Under the pieces are notes generated by a model. It saw only the letters and a list, made by a program, of their open reading frames with translations. It ran no database searches and was not told the DNA's origin. Made by a program: the position numbers and the translations under genes. Source: Treponema sp. (GTDB taxonomy: Bacteria > Spirochaetota > Spirochaetia > Treponematales > Treponemataceae). From it: DNA of 64,000 bases. The stretch covers positions 28,849 to 92,848 of the forward strand of contig JAEDGP010000001.1 of NCBI GenBank assembly GCA_016297405.1. The letters run 5' to 3'. How positions within the stretch are numbered: the stretch's first letter is position 1; each line of letters starts with the position of its first letter. Below, piece by piece: positions 1-8,301 of the stretch.

Positions 1-2149
1 CAGAATAACTGTCAATGAATGTGTTGTTCATTGTATCAGGACTGGCCAATGCCCACCAGGATCCGTTGTTGTAGACAATATTTCTCATTGGCATTGGGAA
101 TGCTTTCATGATTCCATACCAAATGAAATTGCGCTTGTTCAGATTGCTCATTGCATTTGGAATTACTTCATTGTTTCTTTTATACCATGAAAGCTTATAC
201 TTGCGCATTGTGTTGTAAGTTTTGATTTCTTCCGGATAGTCGTGCATGTAGGACATGTCGCTGATCCAATCGTAATTTGCCCAAGGCGCATCGGCAACAG
301 TAGCGGTAAATCCGTTTTGAGCAAAAAGACGAGGCATAACTGCAAGGGCTTCATTATGTTTTTGAATTAAGGTCTTGTTTTTTTCCCATTTTTTCAGGTC
401 GTTCAGGTTTTTAGGGGAGTATTCATAGCCTCCAAAAATTGCAGGTGCACCTTGTAATGTATAAAAACCAAAGGAAATTGTATTTGGATAGTATACGAAT
501 CCCTGAAATTTTTGCCTAAGGCTTTTAATGCTGCACAGTTCCTCTTTGGAAAGTCCTTTTTCTTTAAGTTTATTAATTTTGCTGGCTGTAGCAATTTCAT
601 CTTCCTGTAAAACTACGCTCATGAAGCCACTGATAGCTCTGTCGAGCATAATTACAATTACATTTTTCTTTGAAGAATCAGACGGATCATTTTTTGCAAG
701 ATGGAAAATTGGCTCAATTTCTTCGTCATTCATGGATGTGTTTTCGAATCTGCTGTTGAGTTTTGAAAAAGAATTGTTGATTTTTGTAACATTGGAAATA
801 CCTAATGAAAAAGAAGCAAAGCATAAAAGTCCCATGACTAAAGAAACTACTTTACAAAGATGCAGTCGTATCAATGTTAAAAGAGCGGCAAGAATCAGGA
901 AAATCGATACTAAGTTCATTATTGTAGTAAGATTTCCTTCCATGAAAGAAGTCAAGTTGTCATATACAAGAATCTGGGAAAGAATTCCATAGTGACCTGG
1001 GAAAACAAATGTATTCAATATTGCACCCAAGGCGCAAAACGCAAAGAGCATGGATATGGCAGATTGAACTTTTTTTGAATACAGAAAATAAACAAGAACT
1101 GGCCATACAACAAATAGTCCAAATCCCTGAATTAATGAATTTTGTACAAAGAATATAGGGTTTGATATATTGTCTATGTAGGAAAATTCCTGGGTTGCTG
1201 ATGCGATTACAATTGATGGTGATACAAATGCGATTGTAAAACACATTGTGAGAGTAGAAAGCAGGAATAAAATTGTTCGTGACTTTGCATTTTCAAGCAG
1301 AGGTTTGAAAAATGGTTTTATGAAAGCCTTTGTTCGTCTATAAACAAAAGGGAAAACAGCGATGATGAATGCAAACGCAAAAAGAGATGCGCTGTATAAG
1401 AAGCCTCGTCTGGTGTATTGAAAGTAAAAGGCTATTAAAGCTATCATTGCAACAACTGTTATGTGCAAAGCTTTTCCAGGGGAATTGAATTTGTAGTAAA
1501 TGTTTTTTAAAAGTGAAAAAATATTGTTCATTGTCCAGTAAAGGACAAGACCTGATGGACTGTCGTATAGAATCACAAGGAAAAGCAGGGCCATGACATA
1601 AAGAGGAATTTTTTCTTTAAGTTTAAATCCTTTCGTATAAACCATGCTTGCAATAACGTTTATAAGGGTCATTGCAATGGGCATAAAATTCAGGCGTAAT
1701 CCAAACAGATTTATAAGCTGGTCTGGGGCTCCCAGATTCGGTATGAAAAGAAATGAAGTTCCTTCCAAAGTATTTAGAGCCGAAAGATAAATATAGGCAG
1801 CCATGAAAAATGGAACCTGAATCAAAAGACCAAAGGATGCACGCAAGGCCATCAACGGGTGATAATGCTGCTGCTTATAATAAGTAGTAAGCATCATGTA
1901 TTGTTCATCGCCTTTAAATGTTTCCTTGATGCGTTTTATCTGAGGTTCAAGTCGTTTTTGAGTATCCCTCTCTAGCTGCTGCCATTTTTCCGCAACAATA
2001 TAAAGAGGCAGACATAGAATTGTTATACAAATGCTGACTCCAATTATTGAAAGACCATGGATATAAAATGCGTAGTCAAAAGCGATGTATGTCAATTCAA
2101 TTATCTGGCTGATGGGATAAATGAACAGAGTATAGAATACGTTTACCAT
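1..2149 (-). CDS. YidC-domain/alkaline-phosphatase-superfamily fusion, C-terminus beyond window edge
   Basis: This is a partial gene: the reading frame is open from an ATG at 2149 to the left edge, so about 716 residues are visible. The first 230 or so residues have the Oxa1/YidC signature, with CLPLYIVAE in the first hairpin and SPSGLVLYWTMNN near the end of the domain. Several further membrane helices follow, then the start of a sulfatase/LtaS-type domain with the metal-site strand IVIMLDRA and a nucleophile-like Thr in the segment YTLQGAPAIFGGYEY. The start lies two bases after the stop of the TagF-like gene upstream, so it is the third gene of an operon that begins at 6222. Close paralogues lie at 3403, 17194 and 34050. 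By family, the catalytic part should move phospho-alcohol groups between lipids or glycans on the outer face of the inner membrane. The role of the YidC part is unknown. Confidence 0.85.
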   Translation of the reverse strand, partial: MVNVFYTLFIYPISQIIELTYIAFDYAFYIHGLSIIGVSICITILCLPLYIVAEKWQQLERDTQKRLEPQIKRIKETFKGDEQYMMLTTYYKQQHYHPLMALRASFGLLIQVPFFMAAYIYLSALNTLEGTSFLFIPNLGAPDQLINLFGLRLNFMPIAMTLINVIASMVYTKGFKLKEKIPLYVMALLFLVILYDSPSGLVLYWTMNNIFSLLKNIYYKFNSPGKALHITVVAMIALIAFYFQYTRRGFLYSASLFAFAFIIAVFPFVYRRTKAFIKPFFKPLLENAKSRTILFLLSTLTMCFTIAFVSPSIVIASATQEFSYIDNISNPIFFVQNSLIQGFGLFVVWPVLVYFLYSKKVQSAISMLFAFCALGAILNTFVFPGHYGILSQILVYDNLTSFMEGNLTTIMNLVSIFLILAALLTLIRLHLCKVVSLVMGLLCFASFSLGISNVTKINNSFSKLNSRFENTSMNDEEIEPIFHLAKNDPSDSSKKNVIVIMLDRAISGFMSVVLQEDEIATASKINKLKEKGLSKEELCSIKSLRQKFQGFVYYPNTISFGFYTLQGAPAIFGGYEYSPKNLNDLKKWEKNKTLIQKHNEALAVMPRLFAQNGFTATVADAPWANYDWISDMSYMHDYPEEIKTYNTMRKYKLSWYKRNNEVIPNAMSNLNKRNFIWYGIMKAFPMPMRNIVYNNGSWWALASPDTMNNTFIDSYS

Positions 2150-2151
2150 TT

Positions 2152-3399
2152 TTATTTGTTTGCCTTCTGTGCAGTAACTGTATTGATCATGAAGTCAGCG
2201 ATGTTTTTTCCTGCTTTGCCTTCATGCATCCAGGCAGTTTCTTTTGCAATCTTTCTTTCCTTTGCCAATTCAGGGCTGTCACTAGCGTTCTGAATGACTT
2301 CCTTGATGTTGTCAAAGTCTTTTTCATCAAGTTTGATGCCCATTTTTTCAAGAACTTTGAACTGCCAGAGCTGCTTGTTCAAGTCATAAGCATCGTAAGG
2401 ACGAAGATCCATGTCTGTATTTACGTACATAACAGGTTTATTGCAAAGGAAAGTGTAGTCAAAAATGATTCCTGAAAAATCGGAAATCATTATGTCAGCG
2501 CGTTTCATAGAAAAAATGTTGTCGCGATTGTAGTCCCATTCAAGATTTTTGTCATTCTTGTATCTTTCTTCAAGGGCTGCAAGCATGTCTGCTTCAGATT
2601 TCTTTGATTGAGGGTGAGGGCGAACGATGATTGTCCAACCAGTTTTCACCAAAGGATCAAGTAGTTTTGAACCGTAACGTTTTAGAACACCCACATTTCC
2701 CCATGAAGGAGATACAAGAACAGTAAAATTGTGGTTTTCTTCAGCAGGAACTAAACTCATTTTGTCTGAAAGCACATCAAGATAAGAACAACCAACTGTT
2801 ACAAGCTGTTTTTCTTTGATACCACGCATTTTTTCCAATGTTCTGATGTCTTCCTTTTGGTAATCACCAGAAAGAAGAACAGAGTCAAAGTAATCCAAAC
2901 CGAAAAGTCTGTATGTAGTGGCGTCATTTGGCATGTGCAGAACATGAGAGTAATGAAAAACATTCTTTGATCGCTTAAGCTGATATACCTGAAGTCCTGG
3001 TGTAGTCATAAGGACAAATCCAGCGCTAAGCATATTAAGCTTTGCAAAAGCAACGTTACCTTCACCAATAAATTCCGGTTTTACGAATTGGTAATTCTGT
3101 TCAAAAACTGGATCTGTTTTTGAAGAAGTAAGATATGAAAGGGGAATTTTTCTGTTTTCGAATTCTTCCAAAACTGGCTTGAAAAGATTCCAATATTGGT
3201 TTCCCTCGTTATAAATTACATAGTCTTTATGGGATGAATCAATCTGATTTCCGCTTTTCTTACCAGAAAAGAAAACTTTAAGCTTAATCAAGGCTGCCTT
3301 CGCAAGAAAGAATAGAGTAGCCGCTGCTCCAATAAGAATGGAAAACAACATGCTTCCTGTACCAGGATCAATGTAAAGTGTTACGTCAAATGCCTGCAT
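2152..3399 (-). CDS. CDP-glycerol glycerophosphotransferase-like protein (TagB/TagF family)
   Basis: The protein has 415 residues. It starts with a short anchor containing LYIDPGTGSMLFS and one hydrophobic helix (to about residue 35), followed by a soluble GT-B-like domain. The domain shows the family marks RPHPQSKKSE and SDFSGIIFDYTFL, which in TagF-type enzymes bind the CDP-alcohol. Known members add glycerol-phosphate or ribitol-phosphate from CDP-polyols to teichoic acid chains. Here the true donor is unknown, and CMP-aminoethylphosphonate is a candidate because its pathway is encoded 35 kb away. The gene sits between two YidC-phosphotransferase fusion genes with gaps of two to three bases, which implies co-translation. 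An AGGAG ribosome-binding site precedes the ATG. Paralogues are at 15981 and 32801. Confidence 0.88.
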   Translation of the reverse strand: MQAFDVTLYIDPGTGSMLFSILIGAAATLFFLAKAALIKLKVFFSGKKSGNQIDSSHKDYVIYNEGNQYWNLFKPVLEEFENRKIPLSYLTSSKTDPVFEQNYQFVKPEFIGEGNVAFAKLNMLSAGFVLMTTPGLQVYQLKRSKNVFHYSHVLHMPNDATTYRLFGLDYFDSVLLSGDYQKEDIRTLEKMRGIKEKQLVTVGCSYLDVLSDKMSLVPAEENHNFTVLVSPSWGNVGVLKRYGSKLLDPLVKTGWTIIVRPHPQSKKSEADMLAALEERYKNDKNLEWDYNRDNIFSMKRADIMISDFSGIIFDYTFLCNKPVMYVNTDMDLRPYDAYDLNKQLWQFKVLEKMGIKLDEKDFDNIKEVIQNASDSPELAKERKIAKETAWMHEGKAGKNIADFMINTVTAQKANK

Positions 3400-3402
3400 A
3401 TA

Positions 3403-6222
3403 TTACTCCTTTATACCCTGAACCCAGTTCTTGGCTTCAAAGATGTTTTTCGAAATTGTGTACCAGTCGCTTTCAGGTACTTTAAATGTGTTTGCACTGT
3501 TTCCACCAGGTCGCCAGTTATGGGTGATTACAACACCAACCGCTTTCTTTGTGGCAGGGTCGATAGTCTGAATTGGTTTTCCTGTATAAGGGTTTACGCG
3601 ATCTGAATCAGAAATGATTTTATTTGTGGCAAGAGATGGTACATCTGCATTTACCATAAAGTCATAGTTCACGATTATATCGCCTGTAGCGTTGAAGTCC
3701 TTTACGAGAAGCAATGGATTGTTTTTGTCTGGATTGTATTTAAAAGGCCAGTTTTTTTCGAACGCAATGTCTCTGCCGTAATCAGTTCCGATTCCATGGT
3801 CAGCAACGAAAATAATCCTTGTATTGTCGTAGCAATGATTCTCTTTAAGTTTGTTCAGCCATTCTGCGAGCCTAAGATATGTTGCGTACTGTGCGGAAAT
3901 GTTTTTAATGCCACCTATTCCTGGGTTTCCAAGATTTGATACTTTGATTGCAGGCCTAAAGTCATGGTCTTTGATTGAAATTACATTTCCTTCAGAATCT
4001 GTTTCTTTTACAACAGGATAATATTCAAGTTGCTGACCTGAGTGGGTTGTATCGTTTACAAACATTATGAAATTATCATTTTCTGAATCGAAGGCAGTAA
4101 GTTCAGGCAGATAGTCGATGCCACTGTAATAATCAATGAATTCCATAATGTCAGTTGTCTGATTGTCTGATGACCACCATGCACCGTCATCATATACTGA
4201 ATCCCGCAGAATTGGAGGAACCATTTTGAACAGGCTGAACCATCCGAAGTTTCGTTTGATGCAATTGCTTGTAATGTTTTCCTGAACTGCTCCAGCGTTT
4301 TTTGGATCGGAAATCCACAGGCTTGTATAACGGCGTTCAATGTTCTTATGATTGACTTTTATCTGGTTACCATTTTTATCCTTTTGGCCAGAAACCTGGT
4401 TTTCGATGAAAGTCATGTCTGGAATCCATGAATAATTTGACCAGCTTAGATCGGCAACTGTTGCTTCAAAACCATTTTTTGCGAAAATCGTAGGCATAAC
4501 CATCAAGGCTTCGTTGTGCTTTGATTCAAGGCTCATGTCATTTCTTTTATTCATTTCGTATGGTGAATATTCGTAGCCACCAAAAAGGGCAGGAGCGCCT
4601 AAAAGGGTTCCCTGGTTATAAGAAACTGTATTTCTGTAAAGAGTAAATCCCTGGAAAGTTTTTGAAAGAGTACCAAGTCCGTTTTCCTTGTCGTCATTAA
4701 AGATAAGTTCAAGGAATGCGCTTTCGGCGCGGTCTAGCATTATGACCATTACGTTCTTTTTGCCAGAACTTTCGGGAGCCAGATGATAATAAGGACTGAT
4801 GGAATTTTCAACATCTACAATGGTCTGCTTAGAACTATTGTATTCACTTGCAATTGTGAAGCAGTTGTATACTGAAAGTGAAATTTCTGCCATAAGTATG
4901 ATGGAAACCATGGCTGAAAGAAGCTTTTCTCGTTTGAATTTTAAAAGAAGTATTGGAATAACAATTGTGAGCAGGAGCAGTGCAAAATTTAATGCCTGCT
5001 TGAGTTTTGTGATTGAAGTAATGCTTTCTGAGAATGTGATTACACGTGAAAGATTTCCATAATCACCGCTGAAAACAAATGAATTTACAAGGCCACCAAA
5101 AAGGATGAACGTGAGGAACAGGGCGATTATTGTCTGAATTCTTTCCCTAAAAAGGAAGTAGATACAGAGTGTCCAGAAAACAACCAGTCCGAATGCCTGA
5201 CAGGTGGAATTGTAAAGGAAATAGAGTGGAGAGCTGATTCCGTCAATGTTGCTGAATTCAATTACAGAAGACTTGATGACCATGGAAGGAATCAAAAATC
5301 CTGCAAGAAGGCAGATGCTTAATGCAGAAACAATATAGATTGTAAATCTGAGTTTTGCGTTTTGTGTAAGGGGTTTGAACCAGTTGTCCAAAAGCCAGTT
5401 TATGCCTTTCACGAAGAGAGGAGAAAGCAAAAGGATAGAAACGACAAACGCCATTATCATTCTTTTGTGAAGGAATCCATCATGAATGAACAGAACGTAA
5501 TAATCAACCGCAAGAACACTTGCAACAACCATTGCATAAAGAACCCAGACTGGATGCTTAAGCTTGTAGAAAACGTTCTTTACCAGAGAAAACACGTTGT
5601 TCATTGTCCAGTAAAGAACCAGACCAGCTGGTGAAGTGTAGAGAATAGCAAGGAAAACAAGAGCCATGCCATAAATTGTGGCCTTGTCCTTGAATTTAAA
5701 TCCCTTAGTATATATTGCACCTGCAATGATGTTTATTAAAGTCATTGCAATAGGTAAAACGTTTATTGGAAAGCTGCCAATATGAAAATAAGCATCCTGA
5801 ACGCCCATATCTTTTATGAAAAGGAATCCCTGTCCTTTGAGGATGGGCAATTGGGACAAAAATCCGTATGCGGCAATGAAGAAAGGAATTTGTATCAAAA
5901 GTCCGAAAGATGATCTTAATGCCATCAGCGGATGATAATGGTTTTGCCTGTAGTATGTAGACAAAATCATATATTGTTCATCACCTTTGAAAACCGACTT
6001 GATTCTTCTGATTCCCCCGTCAAGTCGCTTTTCAGTATCCCTTTGAACCTGCTGCCATGATTCAGCAACAATGTAAAGAGGCAGACAAAGCAGTGAAACT
6101 GCAAGACTTACGCCAATTACTGATATGCCAACGTTTTTGAATACGCTGTAGAACAACATGAATGAAAATTCAATTATTTGAACTAATGGATAAATGATGA
6201 TTGTGTACAAAAATTCCAACAT
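3403..6222 (-). CDS. YidC-domain/alkaline-phosphatase-superfamily phosphotransferase fusion
   Basis: The product has 939 residues. I chose the ATG at 6222: the longer frame to 6261 starts at a TTG that is itself part of the -35 box, and the paralogues also start at MLEYL/MVNVF-like sequences. Residues 1-225 form a YidC/Oxa1-like domain (LCLPLYIVAES; SPAGLVLYWTMNN). About 225-460 holds further membrane helices. About 488-880 is an LtaS/sulfatase-like domain with likely metal ligands Asp497, Asp808, His809 and His727 (NDTTH) and a likely nucleophile Thr539 in the segment NQGTLLGAPALFGGYEY. The active-site set appears complete. This is much larger than a normal LtaS and is not a housekeeping YidC. 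It is first gene of the leftward operon and is followed by the TagF-like gene three bases later. Confidence 0.88.
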   Translation of the reverse strand: MLEFLYTIIIYPLVQIIEFSFMLFYSVFKNVGISVIGVSLAVSLLCLPLYIVAESWQQVQRDTEKRLDGGIRRIKSVFKGDEQYMILSTYYRQNHYHPLMALRSSFGLLIQIPFFIAAYGFLSQLPILKGQGFLFIKDMGVQDAYFHIGSFPINVLPIAMTLINIIAGAIYTKGFKFKDKATIYGMALVFLAILYTSPAGLVLYWTMNNVFSLVKNVFYKLKHPVWVLYAMVVASVLAVDYYVLFIHDGFLHKRMIMAFVVSILLLSPLFVKGINWLLDNWFKPLTQNAKLRFTIYIVSALSICLLAGFLIPSMVIKSSVIEFSNIDGISSPLYFLYNSTCQAFGLVVFWTLCIYFLFRERIQTIIALFLTFILFGGLVNSFVFSGDYGNLSRVITFSESITSITKLKQALNFALLLLTIVIPILLLKFKREKLLSAMVSIILMAEISLSVYNCFTIASEYNSSKQTIVDVENSISPYYHLAPESSGKKNVMVIMLDRAESAFLELIFNDDKENGLGTLSKTFQGFTLYRNTVSYNQGTLLGAPALFGGYEYSPYEMNKRNDMSLESKHNEALMVMPTIFAKNGFEATVADLSWSNYSWIPDMTFIENQVSGQKDKNGNQIKVNHKNIERRYTSLWISDPKNAGAVQENITSNCIKRNFGWFSLFKMVPPILRDSVYDDGAWWSSDNQTTDIMEFIDYYSGIDYLPELTAFDSENDNFIMFVNDTTHSGQQLEYYPVVKETDSEGNVISIKDHDFRPAIKVSNLGNPGIGGIKNISAQYATYLRLAEWLNKLKENHCYDNTRIIFVADHGIGTDYGRDIAFEKNWPFKYNPDKNNPLLLVKDFNATGDIIVNYDFMVNADVPSLATNKIISDSDRVNPYTGKPIQTIDPATKKAVGVVITHNWRPGGNSANTFKVPESDWYTISKNIFEAKNWVQGIKE

Positions 6223-6232
6223 AACAAATATG

Positions 6233-6261
6233 ATTATACAACTTAAACAATATTGTTTCAA
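6233..6261 (-). promoter_or_regulatory. Promoter of the leftward YidC-phosphotransferase operon
   Basis: On the minus strand TTGAAA (6256-6261), a 17-base spacer and a perfect TATAAT (6233-6238) are followed after only 10 bases by the ATG at 6222. The start of transcription should fall two to four bases before the ATG, so the message would be nearly leaderless. Confidence 0.75.
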
Positions 6262-6265
6262 TTCT

Positions 6266-6280
6266 TAACATTTTATGTTA
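6266..6280. promoter_or_regulatory. Small inverted repeat in a divergent promoter region
   Basis: TAACAT and ATGTTA flank a TTT centre as a perfect 6-bp inverted repeat, between the leftward promoter and the ATG at 6291. It could be an operator or chance in AT-rich DNA. Confidence 0.25.
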
Positions 6281-6290
6281 AAAGTATGTC

Positions 6291-8138
6291 ATGAAATTAA
6301 ATATGAAGTCGTTTTTTTTGTTCTTTTTGCTGATTGCCCCTAGTATTCCATGTTTTGCAGTACCAAGAGCCTTCTATAACAAGCAGCAGATGATACCAGC
6401 CGGGCACTGGATTTATGACGCTATTTACTGCTTGAGCATGGAATCCAGGCAGGCTCCATTAGCCGATGTGGCACCTTTGAGTGTAGGTGAGCTGTCTATG
6501 CATTTTTCTGCCATCGATTATGAATCTCTTTCTGATTCGGGTAAGGCTCTTTATAAAAAAACTCAGGATTTTTTTGAAAAGCGCAAATATGTAGCCGATT
6601 TTTCCCCTGTTTTTTTTGGTTTTAACATAAACGTAAATCCTCAGATTCTGGCAAAGACAAATGAAAACATAGACTGGACTTTTGGAACTGATTATACAGG
6701 GCATCTGTATGGGGTGAATAATGAAGTTATAGATAAAGATGGAAATGTAACTTCAGTTTCGAAAAACAAATACGAAGAATATGCTTCCCAATCCGGTTTT
6801 CTTTCAAGCCAGGCATCTTTGCCTTTTGTTTCAATTCCACTTTACCTGGGATTTACAGACAACATCATGATTGAAACTGAGCCATTTGTGGGAAACAGTT
6901 TTTTTGGCATGACGAATGACGATTGCTTTGTGAAGAACCTGCCGTTTAGTGCTGGCGATTTTGAATTTCTTTGGCCACGGAATGCCTACGGTTCAGCGGG
7001 AAAGACTTTTTCCAACTGGGGTGTAAATTTTCATGGGGCAAAACAAGGCCTTCAGATTGGCCGAACAATGACTGGAAGCATCATTTACAATAATACCTTT
7101 GAAACTGACTTTTATTCTCAGCTTAGTCTTTATTCGCCAAACTTGAAATACAATATGGATGTGGTGGAAATAGACCACAACAAGTTCATGTATTTGCATA
7201 CTGCCCAATTCAGGCCTTTTTTCTGGAAATGGCTTAAATGCAGCGTTGTGGAAGGAACCCTCATAAACGGTCCTTTTGAACTTCGATATTTGAATCCTCT
7301 TATGATCATGCATTCCTTTGGTTCCTGGACAGAGTACACAGACGATGATGAAGAAAAATACTATGGCGAAGCTCATGTATGTGCATATATGGGAATCAAT
7401 GTGGAAATGGTACCTGTGCGGAATTTGCGAATCTATTTTTATTACGCACAAAATGAAATTCAACCTGCCAACGAACTGGAATCGGAAAACGGTAAAACAA
7501 TGCCAGACAGCCTTGGAGGCCAAATTGGATTCGAATTGAATTTTACAGGAAAAGAAGGCGGATGGTGGAATACTGGAATTGAAGGAATCTATACTACTCC
7601 ATATCTTTATGTAAAGCAGGGCGCCGACTGGTCTCTTTACAGGGCAAGGTCAAACATGCAAAGCAAGGGATCTGTTCCACTTTGTTCGTGGATTGGAACT
7701 CCTTTTGGACCTGATGCCCTTGGATTTCAGGCGAAGGTAGGATACAAAAAGCCACTAAAATGGGATCTGGAACTTGATTATCTTTTCCTGGCACATGGCA
7801 CCAATTCATTTGGCATGTTCGGCAACACTGTTACAATTGACGGAGTTGAATATTACGCATATTACCCGTCTGTACGATACAAGCTTGGAAAGGAAAACAG
7901 TGGAAGTTCATATTCGTACACTCCTTCACAGGCAGAAGATGACGCCAGAAGCTATGCTTTGACTGGAACCATTCAGTACACGAATCAATTGACGCTGAAA
8001 GGAAATTACAATTTTAACGAACATTTCAGCATCAATTCCTACCTGACCTATAGCTTTATTTTCAACAACAAAAATGTTGGCGGAGATTTCCAGCAGGGAA
8101 TCGAGATTTCTGTTGGCGGAAACTGGGCATTGTTTTAG
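6291..8138 (+). CDS. Wzi-like outer-membrane capsule assembly protein
   Basis: The protein has 615 residues and begins with a signal peptide ending near residue 24 (FFLLIAPSIPCFA). The mature part is rich in alternating aromatic and polar residues, with many short strand-like segments and a terminal aromatic (GGNWALF), as expected for an outer-membrane beta barrel. The N-terminal segment (PAGHWIYDAIYCLSME) and the overall layout resemble the capsule assembly Wzi family, whose members bind capsule polysaccharide at the cell surface. That assignment is by general resemblance only. The gene is divergent from the YidC-phosphotransferase operon and is followed by a second protein of the same kind. 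A start 12 bases downstream (MKSFF) is also possible, because no ribosome-binding site is visible. Confidence 0.6.
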   Translation: MKLNMKSFFLFFLLIAPSIPCFAVPRAFYNKQQMIPAGHWIYDAIYCLSMESRQAPLADVAPLSVGELSMHFSAIDYESLSDSGKALYKKTQDFFEKRKYVADFSPVFFGFNINVNPQILAKTNENIDWTFGTDYTGHLYGVNNEVIDKDGNVTSVSKNKYEEYASQSGFLSSQASLPFVSIPLYLGFTDNIMIETEPFVGNSFFGMTNDDCFVKNLPFSAGDFEFLWPRNAYGSAGKTFSNWGVNFHGAKQGLQIGRTMTGSIIYNNTFETDFYSQLSLYSPNLKYNMDVVEIDHNKFMYLHTAQFRPFFWKWLKCSVVEGTLINGPFELRYLNPLMIMHSFGSWTEYTDDDEEKYYGEAHVCAYMGINVEMVPVRNLRIYFYYAQNEIQPANELESENGKTMPDSLGGQIGFELNFTGKEGGWWNTGIEGIYTTPYLYVKQGADWSLYRARSNMQSKGSVPLCSWIGTPFGPDALGFQAKVGYKKPLKWDLELDYLFLAHGTNSFGMFGNTVTIDGVEYYAYYPSVRYKLGKENSGSSYSYTPSQAEDDARSYALTGTIQYTNQLTLKGNYNFNEHFSINSYLTYSFIFNNKNVGGDFQQGIEISVGGNWALF

Positions 8139-8183
8139 CGGCCATTTGTCTTTGGGGACTTAATTTTTTGCGCTGTTTTGCGC

Positions 8184-8189
8184 TATAAT
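8184..8189 (+). promoter_or_regulatory. -10 box upstream of the second Wzi-like gene
   Basis: A perfect TATAAT lies 112 bases before the ATG at 8302. The -35 region (TTAATT, about 18 bases upstream) is poor. The gene itself has a GGAGC ribosome-binding site. Confidence 0.4.
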
Positions 8190-8301
8190 CTGGTAGTTTT
8201 GAAATATCCATCATTGGCAAAATGCAATAAGATTAAATTAATTGCGCGTTTTTTGACCATGAAGGTTTATTCGCAATATTCAAAAAATATCTGGAGCTTT
8301 T

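Noticed and set aside
6223..6261. N-terminal extension of the YidC-phosphotransferase to a TTG at 6261
   Set aside because: The TTG is part of the -35 box, the region holds the promoter, and the paralogues do not have this extension.
6993..7523. A 176-codon minus-strand frame inside the first Wzi-like gene
   Set aside because: It is antisense to a protein with a signal peptide and barrel features, and has no start signal of its own.
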